Shown piece after piece: positions 36,953 to 46,551 of a stretch of 64,000 bases of DNA. The translations under genes and the position numbers were made by a program. Position 1 is the first letter of the stretch. Every line of letters begins with the position of its first letter. Source of the DNA: CBDCFV01 sp965261795 (lineage in GTDB: Bacteria; Chloroflexota; Dehalococcoidia; Lucifugimonadales; UBA3495); the NCBI GenBank assembly GCA_965261795.1, contig OZ253476.1, positions 4,588,001 through 4,652,000 on the forward strand, read 5' to 3'. A model generated the notes under the pieces. It was not told the origin of the DNA and ran no database searches. It was given only the letters and a program-made list of their open reading frames with translations.

Positions 36953-37303
36953 ATGACCGCCAAACAGAAAATTCTGGACCTGATACAGGGATTCCCGGAC
37001 ATCTTCACTTTCGACGAGGCAATTGTCGGGCTAAGCAAGCTCTACACGATCCCACTTTCAGTGGAACAGAAGAGGCATGGAAATAAAACCACTCCCGGGG
37101 CCGTATTTCCTCTCGAGAAAGGCCGGGTAATCGAGTCGTTCCAGCGGTTGGCAGATGAACTACCTTACGACGAAACGATTGATGAAGCTTTATATTGGCT
37201 ATACGTGATATTTGAGATTGAGCAAGGACTTGACGAGATCAACAGGGGTGAAGGAATCCCCCATGAAGAAGCCATGAGAAGGTTAGCTGAGTGGCGACGG
37301 TAA
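36953..37303 (+). CDS. Antitoxin of a ParE-type module, with duplicated N-terminal segment
   Basis: 116 residues from the ATG at 36953 (GAGG 7 nt upstream). The C-terminal part, ALYWLYVIFEIEQGLDEINRGEGIPHEEAMRRLAEWRR, is the usual tail of small antitoxins encoded before ParE/RelE toxins. The N-terminus has ILDLIQGFPDIFTFDEAIVGL, and a second similar segment follows (VIESFQRLADELPYDETIDEAL), so the dimerisation part seems duplicated; known relatives of this type are about 70-80 residues. Overlaps the toxin gene by 13 nt. Its toxin is disrupted, so it may now be unpaired. Confidence 0.78.
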   Translation: MTAKQKILDLIQGFPDIFTFDEAIVGLSKLYTIPLSVEQKRHGNKTTPGAVFPLEKGRVIESFQRLADELPYDETIDEALYWLYVIFEIEQGLDEINRGEGIPHEEAMRRLAEWRR

Positions 37304-37754
37304 TTTGGTCGCCGCGAGCCCTCCGCCGATTAGGAGAGATATGGTTTTTCATCGCAGCAGGTTCAGAGACGAACGCAGACTCGGTTTCCGAACGCATCTC
37401 CCAAGCAGCCCTGAGTCTGTCCGATTTCCCCGAAGCCGGCCGTATGGTGCCGGAATTCGAACGCCGAGATATTCGTGAGATACTGGTGCGCCCCTACAGA
37501 CTAGGTTCTGTTGACATTTCCCCGTCATTCCCGCGCAGGCGGGAATCCATAGACTTCTAATCGGAGAGAACGTGACTGGCTGATAGTGCTTCTGGATTCC
37601 CGCTTTCGCGGGAATGACGTTATGGGGTTACTGGACTGCCTGATTTCGCAAATGTCAACAGAGCTTAATCTATCGTATTGACGGCAACACGGTTGTGATA
37701 ATTACAGTAATTCATGGGGCGCGGCGAATCAGCGAGGTCGACCTGGTACAGTAA
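37291..37754 (+). pseudogene. ParE/RelE-type toxin gene split by a family C miniature element
   Basis: Start GTG at 37291 with VIWSPRALRRLGEIWFFIA, ISQAALSLSDFPEAGRMVPEF and IREILVRPYRL. The element enters after codon 71 (CTA at 37501-37503). After the element, the frame resumes at 37668 with IYRIDGNTVVIITVIHGARRI and ends TAA at 37752-37754. Removing the element and one TA copy gives a continuous 99-residue ParE of normal length. The interrupted gene would make a 89-residue hybrid ending in repeat-encoded residues (GSVDISPSFPRRRESIDF), lacking the last two strands and so probably inactive. Confidence 0.93.
37504..37665. mobile_element. Family C miniature element, copy 1 (TA target duplication)
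   Basis: 162 bp. Ends GGTTCTGTTGACATTT and AAATGTCAACAGAGC form inverted repeats; TA is duplicated at 37502-37503 and 37666-37667. The inside has two hairpin units in opposite orientation (CGTCATTCCCGCGCAGG and the GGATTCCCGCTTTCGCGGGA type). Almost identical to 63114-63275. TA duplication suggests mobilisation by an IS630/Tc1-type transposase, none of which is in the window. Confidence 0.92.
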
Positions 37755-37796
37755 ACCCCGCCCTTTTGCCTTTATAACCTTCTTGGAGCAGCATCC

Positions 37797-38825
37797 TTGA
37801 ATATCCGTGAAGCAATCGACGAAGTAGTGTCCGGGCGTTCCCTAGACATGGCCGACGCATCGGCGGTGATGCGGGAGATCATGCAAGGAAAAGCCACCCC
37901 GGCCCAACTTGGCTCCTTCCTCACCGCCTTGAGGCTGAAGGGCGAGACCACCCGGGAACTCGCCGGTATGGCCAGCGTCATGCGGGAGTTCGCCCTGCGA
38001 GTGGAAGTCGACGGACCGTTGGTCGACACCGTCGGCACCGGCGGCGACGGCAGCAACACCTTCAACATCTCCACCGCCACCGCCTTTGTCGCCGCCGGCG
38101 CTGGGCTGAAGGTAGCCAAACATGGCAATCGGGCCGCCTCCAGTTCCTGCGGCAGCGCCGACGTTCTGGAGGCCCTGGGGTCAAGAATCGAGCTTACGCC
38201 CGAGGCGGTCGCCCGTTGCATCAATGAAGTCGGCGTAGGCTACATGTTCGCCCAAGCCTTCCATCCCGCCATGCGTCACGCTGGCCCTGTGCGCCGGGAA
38301 ATAGGCATCCGCACCGTGTTCAACATCCTGGGCCCGCTGACCAACCCGGCCGGTGCCCAAGTCCAGTTGCTGGGCGTTGCGTTCCCTGAGTTGGGCGCGA
38401 CCATGGCCGAAGTCCTGCGGCTCCTTGGCTCCCACCATGCCATGATTGTCCACGGCCACGGCGGCTTGGACGAAATATCTCTATCCGGGGACACCTTGGT
38501 CTGGGAACTCCAAGGAGACCACGTCAGGGAATGGACGGTGCGCGTGTCCGATACCGGCCTTCCCCATACGCCGGTCGAGGCCGTCCGCGGCGGCGACAAA
38601 GAACAAAACGCCGCCACCATGCGCCGCGTCTTCCAAGGTGAGTCGGGCCCGGTCCGCGACATGGTCTTGCTCAACAGCGCCGGTGTATTGCTGGTGGGTG
38701 ATCTGGTGGCAACCATCCGGGAGGGTGTAGAGTTGGCCGCGGAAATCATCGACAGCGGCGCGGCCTTGGACAAGCTGGACCGGTTTGTGGAGCTTACACA
38801 ACGCTTGGGAGGAGACTCCGCCTAG
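37797..38825 (+). CDS. trpD: Anthranilate phosphoribosyltransferase
   Basis: 342 residues, TTG start at 37797 with GGAG 8 nt upstream. Transfers phosphoribose from PRPP to anthranilate. VDTVGTGGDGSNTFNIST is the pyrophosphate-binding loop, then KHGNRAASSSCGSADVLEALG, FAQAFHPAMRHAGPVRREIG and TVFNILGPLTNPA. It begins 43 bp after the end of the broken parE, so the toxin-antitoxin block lies inside the operon. Confidence 0.96.
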   Translation: MNIREAIDEVVSGRSLDMADASAVMREIMQGKATPAQLGSFLTALRLKGETTRELAGMASVMREFALRVEVDGPLVDTVGTGGDGSNTFNISTATAFVAAGAGLKVAKHGNRAASSSCGSADVLEALGSRIELTPEAVARCINEVGVGYMFAQAFHPAMRHAGPVRREIGIRTVFNILGPLTNPAGAQVQLLGVAFPELGATMAEVLRLLGSHHAMIVHGHGGLDEISLSGDTLVWELQGDHVREWTVRVSDTGLPHTPVEAVRGGDKEQNAATMRRVFQGESGPVRDMVLLNSAGVLLVGDLVATIREGVELAAEIIDSGAALDKLDRFVELTQRLGGDSA

Positions 38826-38835
38826 AGTCACTGAT

Positions 38836-39657
38836 ATGCCAAACATCCTCGACGAAATAGTTGCCGCCAAGACCAAGGAACTTGCCCGGCAAAAGCTTGC
38901 CGTATCCTTGGAGGCGCTGACGGACAAAATTGCATCCCAACCGCCTGCACTATCCCTGTCCGACGCCCTCAAAGTGGGGGGCGTCCGTCTGATCGCCGAG
39001 GTCAAAAAGGCCTCGCCCTCCCGCGGCCTGCTCCGGCCCGATTTCGACCCGGTGGACTTGGCAGGGACCTATTCGGCCAACGGCGCCTCGGCCATCTCGA
39101 TACTCACCGACCCTCGGTTCCAAGGCGAACTGGAGCACATTGTCCAAGTGAAAGCCGCCGCGGCTCATCTCCGAGGTCAAAGCGGGGCCGCCCCGGTGCT
39201 CCGCAAGGACTTCATCTTCGACCCATACCAAGTCCATGAAGCCCGGGCCGCCGGCACAGACGCCATCTTGCTGATCGTAGCCATCCTGACTCCTTCCCAA
39301 GTCATAGAATATCTCCAACTGGCGCGCGCCCTCGGCATGGACTGCTTGGTGGAGGTGCACGACCCCGACGAGGTGCAGGTAGCTCTTGACGCCGGAGCGG
39401 AAATCATCGGCATCAACAACCGTGACTTGCGGACCTTCGTAACCGACCTCAAGGTCACCCGGGACCTGGCCCCGCTGGTCCCCAAGGACAAGGTGCTGGT
39501 CAGCGAGAGCGGCATCCACAGCCCCGACGACCTGCGCGCCTTGTCGCCTTTCGGGGTCAATGCCGTCCTGGTGGGCGAGTCCATCGTAACCTCCGAGGAT
39601 GTCGCCCAAAAGGTCCGGGAGTTGGCCAGCGCCGTCGTCCCCATGGCAAGCGCATGA
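38836..39657 (+). CDS. trpC: Indole-3-glycerol phosphate synthase
   Basis: 273 residues from the ATG at 38836, 10 bp after trpD; the longer frame from 38785 overlaps trpD and is less likely. LIAEVKKASPSRGLLRPDFDP has the catalytic lysine, VLRKDFIFDPYQVHEARAAGTDAILLIVA the second, and EIIGINNRDLRTFVTDL and VSESGIHSPDDL complete the TIM barrel. It overlaps trpF by 4 bp (ATGA). Confidence 0.96.
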   Translation: MPNILDEIVAAKTKELARQKLAVSLEALTDKIASQPPALSLSDALKVGGVRLIAEVKKASPSRGLLRPDFDPVDLAGTYSANGASAISILTDPRFQGELEHIVQVKAAAAHLRGQSGAAPVLRKDFIFDPYQVHEARAAGTDAILLIVAILTPSQVIEYLQLARALGMDCLVEVHDPDEVQVALDAGAEIIGINNRDLRTFVTDLKVTRDLAPLVPKDKVLVSESGIHSPDDLRALSPFGVNAVLVGESIVTSEDVAQKVRELASAVVPMASA

Positions 39658-40307
39658 CGCGGGTCAAGATTTGCGGAATCCGCACCTTGGAGGACGCCGA
39701 AGTTGCCGCCGCGGCCGACTTCATCGGCCTGGTTTTCGTTCCGGGGCGCCGGAGACGGCTGGAAACCGAAGCAGCCCGCGAAATTGTGGACGGATTGAAA
39801 GGCTCCTTGGAAACCGCTCCCAAGGTCGTCGGCCTGTTCGCCGACCAGCCACTCGACGAAGTCAACCGCATCATCAACGCTTGCAACCTGGACTTGGCTC
39901 AGCTATGCGGCGCGGAATCGTTGGCCTACTGCCAACAGACGGCCGCCCAAGTCATCAAGGTAATTCACATCCCCCACGGTCAACCCTCGGCGGTATCCGG
40001 GCAAGAACTGGAAGAGAGGGTCCTGCTCCACCGGGAAGCTGGTCACCTGGTTACGCTGGACCGGCTGGTTGAAGGCCTCCAAGGCGGCACCGGGGAAAGC
40101 TTCGACTGGACCATCGCTGCGGAACTTTCCCAGCAAGGCCACAGCTTCCTGATGGCCGGTGGCCTGTCTCCGGACAACGTAGCGGACGCGGTGGCAATGG
40201 CGCATCCTTGGGGAGTGGACGTCTCCAGCGGCGTGGAAACCGATGGCGTCAAAGACCACCAGAAAATCCGCGATTTCATCCAAAACGCCAAGTCAGTGAT
40301 CAAGTGA
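39654..40307 (+). CDS. trpF: Phosphoribosylanthranilate isomerase
   Basis: 217 residues. VKICGIRTLEDA with the catalytic cysteine, ADFIGLVFVPGRRRRLE (usually F-x-S-PR), VVGLFADQ, AQLCGAE and FLMAGGLSPDNV with the later VDVSSGVE. An Amadori isomerase acting between TrpD and TrpC. Translationally coupled to trpC. A degraded family C element lies between it and trpB. Confidence 0.94.
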   Translation: MTRVKICGIRTLEDAEVAAAADFIGLVFVPGRRRRLETEAAREIVDGLKGSLETAPKVVGLFADQPLDEVNRIINACNLDLAQLCGAESLAYCQQTAAQVIKVIHIPHGQPSAVSGQELEERVLLHREAGHLVTLDRLVEGLQGGTGESFDWTIAAELSQQGHSFLMAGGLSPDNVADAVAMAHPWGVDVSSGVETDGVKDHQKIRDFIQNAKSVIK

Positions 40308-40310
40308 TCA

Positions 40311-40545
40311 CATGTTGACATTCGCCCACAATTCCCGCGCCCGCAATTCTCGCCTTCTTCCCGTCATTCCCGCGCACTCCCCGTCATTCTCGTCTTCTTC
40401 CCGTCATTCCCGCGCACTCCCCGTCATTCCCGCGCACTCCCCGTCATTCCCGCCCTCTCCCCGTCATTCCCGCGCAGGCGGGAATCCAGAGATTTCTTGA
40501 GAGAGAATGCGGTTGCCTGATCTCGCTAATGTCGACACAACCTGG
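40311..40545. mobile_element. Degraded family C miniature element with hairpin-unit expansion
   Basis: The left end, ATGTTGACATTCG, and the right end, GCTAATGTCGACACAACC, are recognisable but mutated relatives of the family C ends. The right part (GAGAGAATGC, TTGCCTGATCTCGC) matches the copies at 37504 and 63114. The interior is expanded by repeats of CCGTCATTCCCGCGCACTC. It separates trpF from trpB. Confidence 0.7.
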
Positions 40546-40586
40546 CCACTGACTACCAACCATTTTATTCAAAGAGGTCTTCTAGC

Positions 40587-41795
<1,209 letters not shown>

Positions 41796-41952
41796 GCCAG
41801 ACTTCGGTGGTGTAGCCTCGGCACAAGTTGCTTGAGGATTTGGCTTTGCTTGGCAGTGGGAGACACATCCGGTCTGTCAGGTGAGGGTTTCGAAGACCCC
41901 CTCTGCAAAACTGGTAAAATTGTAATAGACCGTGGGGCGTCACGCTGGCTCC

Positions 41953-42038
41953 TTGACAAAATATGTTGGAAAGGGAACAATCGCGGCGTGATAACAGAGC
42001 CGCTCGGCTCTGGGCAGTTACCTTTTGGAAAGGTTACT
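41953..42038 (+). promoter_or_regulatory. Candidate promoter and two palindromes before the 42-44 kb cassette
   Basis: TTGACA (41953-41958), 17-bp spacer, AACAAT (41976-41981; 4 of 6). Downstream lie a perfect palindrome AGAGCCGCTCGGCTCT (41996-42011) and an imperfect inverted repeat AGTTACCTTT/AAAGGTTACT (42016-42025 and 42029-42038), which ends 5 bp before the first ATG. The last could be an operator at the ribosome site. Confidence 0.45.
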
Positions 42039-42043
42039 AGGGT

Positions 42044-42658
42044 ATGACTACTGAAGATCTTCTCGGCAGTGCCATCGCTGTGGTCTATGATTCCCTGAGC
42101 ACGCCGGGGAATTTTTCGGCTGAAACGTTGCGCGGTTTCTTGCGGCCGCCTCTGTCTGTAAATCCTTCTATGGATTCTTTCAGGGTGATGAGTCACCGGG
42201 ACCAGGTTGAGGTTTTACAGTCCCCGTATAGGACAGAGGTTCGTGATCTTAGTTGGAACGTAGAAGAAGCTTCACAGAAGTTACCGGGTGTTCTTACGGG
42301 CGTTTTGGGATTGCTTGGCGATGTGAATCCTCGGTCCTACGAAATTATTTTTTTCTTTGAACAGGAAATGACCGATGGAGAGTCCCCTGGGGATTGGCTT
42401 GGCCAGAGGTTCCTGCGGGATGAACTGCGAGGCGAATTGGGTACTGGGTTGTCTTGTGATCTGATGACGCTTTCTTACCGGGAAGGTTCCAAGAGCTATA
42501 GTATTGACGTGGAGGTTGTTGGGGAATCCAGGTTTATGTTCAGGGCCTACGTGAGTGAGCCCGTTGATGGCTTGCTTAGTAGCGATGAGCTTCGGGGTCA
42601 TTTTGGACAAGAACGCCAGAACTTGATCAGTCAGTTGATAAAGATTGGTATCAAGTAA
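42044..42658 (+). CDS. Unknown protein, first gene of a three-gene cassette
   Basis: 204 residues, mixed a/b, no signal peptide or membrane segment. Visible pieces: a disordered N-terminus, then VEVLQSPYRTEVRDLSWNV, PRSYEIIFFFEQEM and SYSIDVEVVGESRFMFRAYV, a run of b strands, and a C-terminal helix (RQNLISQLIKIG). I do not recognise the family. Codon use is richer in T-ending codons than in the trp genes next door, which suggests horizontal transfer. One base separates its stop from the next start. Confidence 0.72.
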   Translation: MTTEDLLGSAIAVVYDSLSTPGNFSAETLRGFLRPPLSVNPSMDSFRVMSHRDQVEVLQSPYRTEVRDLSWNVEEASQKLPGVLTGVLGLLGDVNPRSYEIIFFFEQEMTDGESPGDWLGQRFLRDELRGELGTGLSCDLMTLSYREGSKSYSIDVEVVGESRFMFRAYVSEPVDGLLSSDELRGHFGQERQNLISQLIKIGIK

Positions 42659-42659
42659 A

Positions 42660-43886
42660 ATGACTTCACCGCCTGCGAAGACCAGGTTTCCAGCTACCGA
42701 TCCTTTTGGCCGGAAGCGTTCGGGTGCCAATCCATTGGATCTCGGGTTGGCCTTTGGTGGGAACGTAGTTGCAGATGCTGTTCATGGCCCTGCTTCTTTC
42801 ATTGGACGGGAACAGTTGCGTTCCAGCCTCAGGGACATGGTTGCATTTGGCAAAGTGAAAGTGCACTCGAAGTCTGATGAGATTCCCAGCGGGCCGTGGT
42901 CTAGGCAGGGTCTTGAAATTGTAAAGGATTTCGATTTTAGACTCGATCCCCGTCGGTTTTGTGGTGCCGAATCAATCAACTTGGGCAAGGCTATGGGTGA
43001 CCTGTTTCAAGGCGGGTCTGCTACTGAAGCTATGAAGCGAATTGGGGAATCCATGGCCTTGAGTGGCGGCGGTGTGTTGGCGTTGGGGAGCGGTGGCCGA
43101 GGTGTGGATCAGGAAGCTTTTGAAAGGTGGTGGGAGGCTGCCTGTGCGGCCTCGACTGATGATAACGTCTACTGGGTAAGTCCGGAATTCAAGTATTTGG
43201 CGGGCTGGTTGAATCGGTCGACATTCGACCGGGATGAGCGGCATTGGGCACCGTCCGGCGAGGTTGTTTTGGACGGTGTGGCCTGGGATGGTACAAGAGT
43301 GGCTTGGGATGTGGAGGGCCAGCGCATAATGTTGGCTCCGAGGCCGAAGGGCAGGTTGCTGTGGGGTTTAATGGTTCGTACTGGAACAGTGGAGGGAAAG
43401 CTCCCAGTACAGGAGCAGCAAGGGCCAGTTCCCATCTTGTCAGAGATGCGGGTTCGTGGCCTTGGGGTTGTTTGTGACCGGTTGGAGTACCTTTATGAGC
43501 TTCAAGCTGATGATCCTGATGAGCCTCCGATCCTATTTGAGTCTTTGAAGTTGCTCAGTCGATTTCTGTTAGCCAATCCAAGGTTTGCGACGGACCGATT
43601 GGGAGTGGATTCCACGGGGTGTTTGACGGCCACGTGGATATTACGGCGGGAAGTGGATAAGGGGCCGGTTGAGGACGAGGACCTGGGTTCTGATAGCCGT
43701 AGCTATTGGGGCAACGGTGATGGCATTCTGGTCATGGTGTTCCAGCCGACCGGTTCGGTGAGGTTTGCAGCCAATTCTGGTCCGCCGGTTGATGGATTTG
43801 AACGGCTCCGATGTAATGGGATCCTTCCTGCTGAGTCGGTGTTGTCGGCAGTTTCCGAATTTATATGTTGGTGGACATCTGCGTGA
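42660..43886 (+). CDS. Unknown protein, second gene of the cassette
   Basis: 408 residues from the ATG at 42660. The N-terminal third is basic and Ser/Gly rich with FIGREQLRSSLRDMVAFGKVKVHSK. The middle has LSGGGVLALGSGGRG, then EAFERWWEAACAAS. The C-terminal third has LYELQADDPDEPPILFESLKLLSRFL and a b-rich end (LVMVFQPTGSVRFAANSGPP). This could be a structural or DNA-associated protein; no catalytic motif is evident. Same A/T-leaning codon use as its neighbours in the cassette. Function unknown. Confidence 0.72.
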   Translation: MTSPPAKTRFPATDPFGRKRSGANPLDLGLAFGGNVVADAVHGPASFIGREQLRSSLRDMVAFGKVKVHSKSDEIPSGPWSRQGLEIVKDFDFRLDPRRFCGAESINLGKAMGDLFQGGSATEAMKRIGESMALSGGGVLALGSGGRGVDQEAFERWWEAACAASTDDNVYWVSPEFKYLAGWLNRSTFDRDERHWAPSGEVVLDGVAWDGTRVAWDVEGQRIMLAPRPKGRLLWGLMVRTGTVEGKLPVQEQQGPVPILSEMRVRGLGVVCDRLEYLYELQADDPDEPPILFESLKLLSRFLLANPRFATDRLGVDSTGCLTATWILRREVDKGPVEDEDLGSDSRSYWGNGDGILVMVFQPTGSVRFAANSGPPVDGFERLRCNGILPAESVLSAVSEFICWWTSA

Positions 43887-44326
43887 TTCAACGCACTATT
43901 CCTGCATCGGACCATGTGGCGCGGTATTGCAAGCCAAGCTCAATTGTTGAACGGGCCCCAGCTATGGTTGATGAGGTATTGCCCACTGCCTTTGAGTTCA
44001 AGCAGGACTTGAACGGCTGGGAAGTATCGGTCAACTGGATGGAGTTGTTATCTCCCGATCATGCTTTGGCGATGCCTCAGATCCGTGCTGCTGTTGGTGC
44101 GAAGTTGACGCTTCGGCCTAAGGGAAGATTCGCCGTCTTGAACGCGGGGCGCATACGTGGAATGGACTTAGCTGATGGCGGTCATCTGGATGTTGTTCAT
44201 CGGCGTGAAGATAATGACCCTTCCCATGCTGGAATATTTGGGCCAATGACGGATAGCTTGCAGGTGGTCGCTGACTTAGCGGCACTGGTTAGGAGCGAGG
44301 GAGTTCTGTACCCTGCGGTGGTTTAG
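43883..44326 (+). CDS. Unknown protein, third gene of the cassette
   Basis: 147 residues from GTG at 43883, whose GTGA overlaps the stop of the second gene and which has GGTGG 8 nt upstream; the ATG at 43865 is the alternative. It contains KQDLNGWEVSVNWMELLSPD, LTLRPKGRFAVLNAGRIRG and DPSHAGIFGPMTDSLQVVADLAALV. The DPSHAGI-G pattern occurs in small conserved unknown proteins that I have seen as last genes of accessory operons, but I cannot name the family. Tight coupling indicates that the three products act together. Confidence 0.7.
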   Translation: MIQRTIPASDHVARYCKPSSIVERAPAMVDEVLPTAFEFKQDLNGWEVSVNWMELLSPDHALAMPQIRAAVGAKLTLRPKGRFAVLNAGRIRGMDLADGGHLDVVHRREDNDPSHAGIFGPMTDSLQVVADLAALVRSEGVLYPAVV

Positions 44327-44460
44327 TACCGGGCATTCCGCAACCGAGGGTTGAGTTTGTGGGAGATGTGACGAACATGCAACCCGTCTTTAAGCCACAG
44401 TTGCGATGTTTCACATATCCGTTTTCCCCTGTTTCTTATACCCAATGTCCAGCTTGGGTT

Positions 44461-44787
44461 TCAGCCCTCTGGTGAAATTATCCAGTCGCCCGACGGGGTT
44501 TCGGAGACCTTCATGCCTCGGTTCGGCGCCAAGTTCTTCAGCGACTCCAGCGAAGGCGCCTCGTGGTATACCAGCCTGACATCATTGCCCATTTCGGCCA
44601 TCAGTTCCCGCAATATCAGGAGAGTCCCATCGAAGAATGAAACGCCGATTCTCCGGACCCCCGATGTGTCCAGCGTGATTGCCCCGTTTTCCAACGCTGC
44701 CCGCATGGCTGGTTCGATTGCTCGCGCTGCCGGGCGAGTCCCCAACATGTGGGATCCTGTTTCTCTCAGCAGGTTGATCGTAGCCAT
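44461..44787 (-). CDS. STAS-like domain protein (DUF4325-type)
   Basis: 108 residues. AITLDTSGVRRIGVSFFDGTLLILRELMAEMG is the STAS-like core with the D-x-x-G-V turn and the SF-D pair. Such proteins bind partner kinase-like ATPases as regulators; no kinase is adjacent. GGGTG is 5 nt upstream of the ATG. Convergent with the three-gene cassette, so its connection with it is uncertain. Confidence 0.72.
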   Translation of the reverse strand: MATINLLRETGSHMLGTRPAARAIEPAMRAALENGAITLDTSGVRRIGVSFFDGTLLILRELMAEMGNDVRLVYHEAPSLESLKNLAPNRGMKVSETPSGDWIISPEG

Positions 44788-45093
44788 AATGTCACCCGTT
44801 TATCACCAAGAATCCCGCGCCCGAGACTATCGCCAACTCGCCTCGATAAGCTCTTGCTCTCTCTGTCACATGATACAGGCCTACCTCTCGTCGTTCCATC
44901 GTACCGATGACACCTATCCATAGCGTCACTCAACCTTTGGGAACGAACTTCCCAAACGGCGCGGCTTCTCCCAATAACGGTTCCTGACTCCAGCACACAT
45001 CCCCTGGCACCTCGCCTCCCCCCTTCGCCTCCCTCCTACATGTTGTATAATGGCCCACGGTCAGCTTCATTCATCCTCTCAGGAGTTCGTCCC
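44788..45093. other. Intergenic region without recognised features
   Basis: 306 bp between the divergent STAS-like and SDR genes. It must hold both promoters, but I see no convincing -35/-10 pair, repeat or RNA. Confidence 0.5.
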
Positions 45094-45891
45094 ATGGACC
45101 TTGGACTTCAAGACAAAGTAGCAATAATCACCGGCGGGAGTGACGGCATCGGCAAGGCCGCAGCCCTCAGCATGTCCAAAGAGGGCGCTAACGTCGTAAT
45201 CGTCGCCCGCGGGCAGGAAATGCTCGACCAAGCCGCCGAGGAAATCCGGGCCGCCACCGAGGGCGCCGTCGTGCCCATCTCCGCTGACGTAACCGGCCCC
45301 GACACTGCCGAGCGGGTAGTGCAGACCACCCTTGACCGGTTTGGCCGGCTGGACATTCTGGTCAACAACGCCGGCACCTCCATGGCCAAGGGGTTCGAGC
45401 AGGTGAGTCAAGAGGACTGGGAGTTCGACTTCGAGTTGAAGGTCTGGGGCGCGGTGCGGCTCATCCAACAGTCCATCCCTGAAATGCGCAAGGTCGGCGG
45501 TGGCCGCATCATCAACGTGACCAACTTGGGAGGCCGCACTCCCGGCGCAAACTCCATGCCTACCTCCATCTCGCGGGCTGCCGGAATAGCCATCACCAAG
45601 GGCCTCTCCAAGGACCTGGCCCAAGACAACATCCTGGTGTCCACCGTATGTATCGGCCTGATCAAGAGCGGCCAGCACCGCAACAGGTACGAGGCCCGGT
45701 TGCAGACCGAGCCTGGCTTGGCGGAGGACGCATTCTACGACCAGTTGGCCAAAGGCAGGTCGGTCCCTATCGGGCGGGTTGGCGAACCTGAAGAAGCCGG
45801 CGACGTAATCGCCTTCCTGGCCTCCGACAGGGCCAGTTATCTGACTGGCATCGCGGTCAACATCGACGGCGGCGTCTCGGCGGTAGTTTAG
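45094..45891 (+). CDS. SDR family oxidoreductase lacking the canonical YxxxK
   Basis: 265 residues from the ATG at 45094 (AGGAG 9 nt upstream). Classical SDR layout: AIITGGSDGIGKAAALSMSK (cofactor loop), ADVTGPD, DILVNNAGTSMAKGF and a C-terminal YLTGIAVNIDGG. At the position of the catalytic Tyr-x-x-x-Lys, the sequence is TSISR (in SMPTSISRAAGIAITKGLS), so both residues are replaced. The upstream Ser/Asn region (IINVTNLGGRTPGA) is also changed. It either uses another mechanism or is a non-catalytic binder. Monocistronic. Confidence 0.88.
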   Translation: MDLGLQDKVAIITGGSDGIGKAAALSMSKEGANVVIVARGQEMLDQAAEEIRAATEGAVVPISADVTGPDTAERVVQTTLDRFGRLDILVNNAGTSMAKGFEQVSQEDWEFDFELKVWGAVRLIQQSIPEMRKVGGGRIINVTNLGGRTPGANSMPTSISRAAGIAITKGLSKDLAQDNILVSTVCIGLIKSGQHRNRYEARLQTEPGLAEDAFYDQLAKGRSVPIGRVGEPEEAGDVIAFLASDRASYLTGIAVNIDGGVSAVV

Positions 45892-46020
45892 CGGATCACT
45901 CTTGCCTCAGCGTCGCTAAATCCGCCAAGTCAATGAGATTTGTGCTGATCATGGTTTGAGTGAAATCATTGTATCCCCTTCCTATGAAGCCTTGGAATAA
46001 ACCGTTGAAGGAGACGTGAC

Positions 46021-46482
46021 ATGCATCAACGGACTATTACCGCCGACGGCGTAAATGGCCAGGTGGAGATAATCGGAGATAAGTTAAAGATATCTCGTAA
46101 AGGGGTTTTGGCCTTTTTGAGCCAAGGCATGAAGGGCGATAAGGAAATCCTCATCTCACAAATTTCTTCGGTTCAATTCAAGAAAGCTGGACGATTGACC
46201 AATGGGTACATTCAATTTGCATTCGTCGGCGGGCAAGAATCTAAGGGCGGGCTATTTGACTCTACCAGAGATGAAAACTCTGTGATGTTCAATAATAAGC
46301 AGCAACCAGTATTCGAAGAATTGAAAGACCACCTAGATGCGGTTCGGAACTCTATTACTCGTGGGGCTCCAGCCCAATTATCCGAACTTGATGAGTTAGA
46401 GAAACTGGCATCTCTAAGGGATCGCGGAATTCTCAACGACGAGGAATTCGAAGCGAAGAAAAAACAGATTCTTGGACTATGA
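46021..46482 (+). CDS. SHOCT domain protein (DUF4429-like N-terminus)
   Basis: 153 residues. The N-terminal b-rich region (GVNGQVEIIGDKLKISRKGVLAFLSQG, then SVQFKKAGRLTNGYIQFAFVGG) is PH-like, as in DUF4429. The C-terminus is a SHOCT helix pair: LDELEKLASLRDRGILNDEEFEAKKKQIL. Predicted to help oligomerisation or membrane-linked assembly. It has a higher A/T content than its neighbours. No partner recognised. Confidence 0.85.
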   Translation: MHQRTITADGVNGQVEIIGDKLKISRKGVLAFLSQGMKGDKEILISQISSVQFKKAGRLTNGYIQFAFVGGQESKGGLFDSTRDENSVMFNNKQQPVFEELKDHLDAVRNSITRGAPAQLSELDELEKLASLRDRGILNDEEFEAKKKQILGL

Positions 46483-46551
46483 GTGTAAGGGTTACCGCTA
46501 CGGTGGAGCATTCCTGGAATCTAAAGTCACTGATGGTGGAGGAGTAACGTA

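Noticed and set aside
44766..44996. 76-codon minus-strand frame upstream of the STAS-like gene
   Set aside because: Arg/Ser-rich with no family character and overlapping the STAS-like start; not supported.
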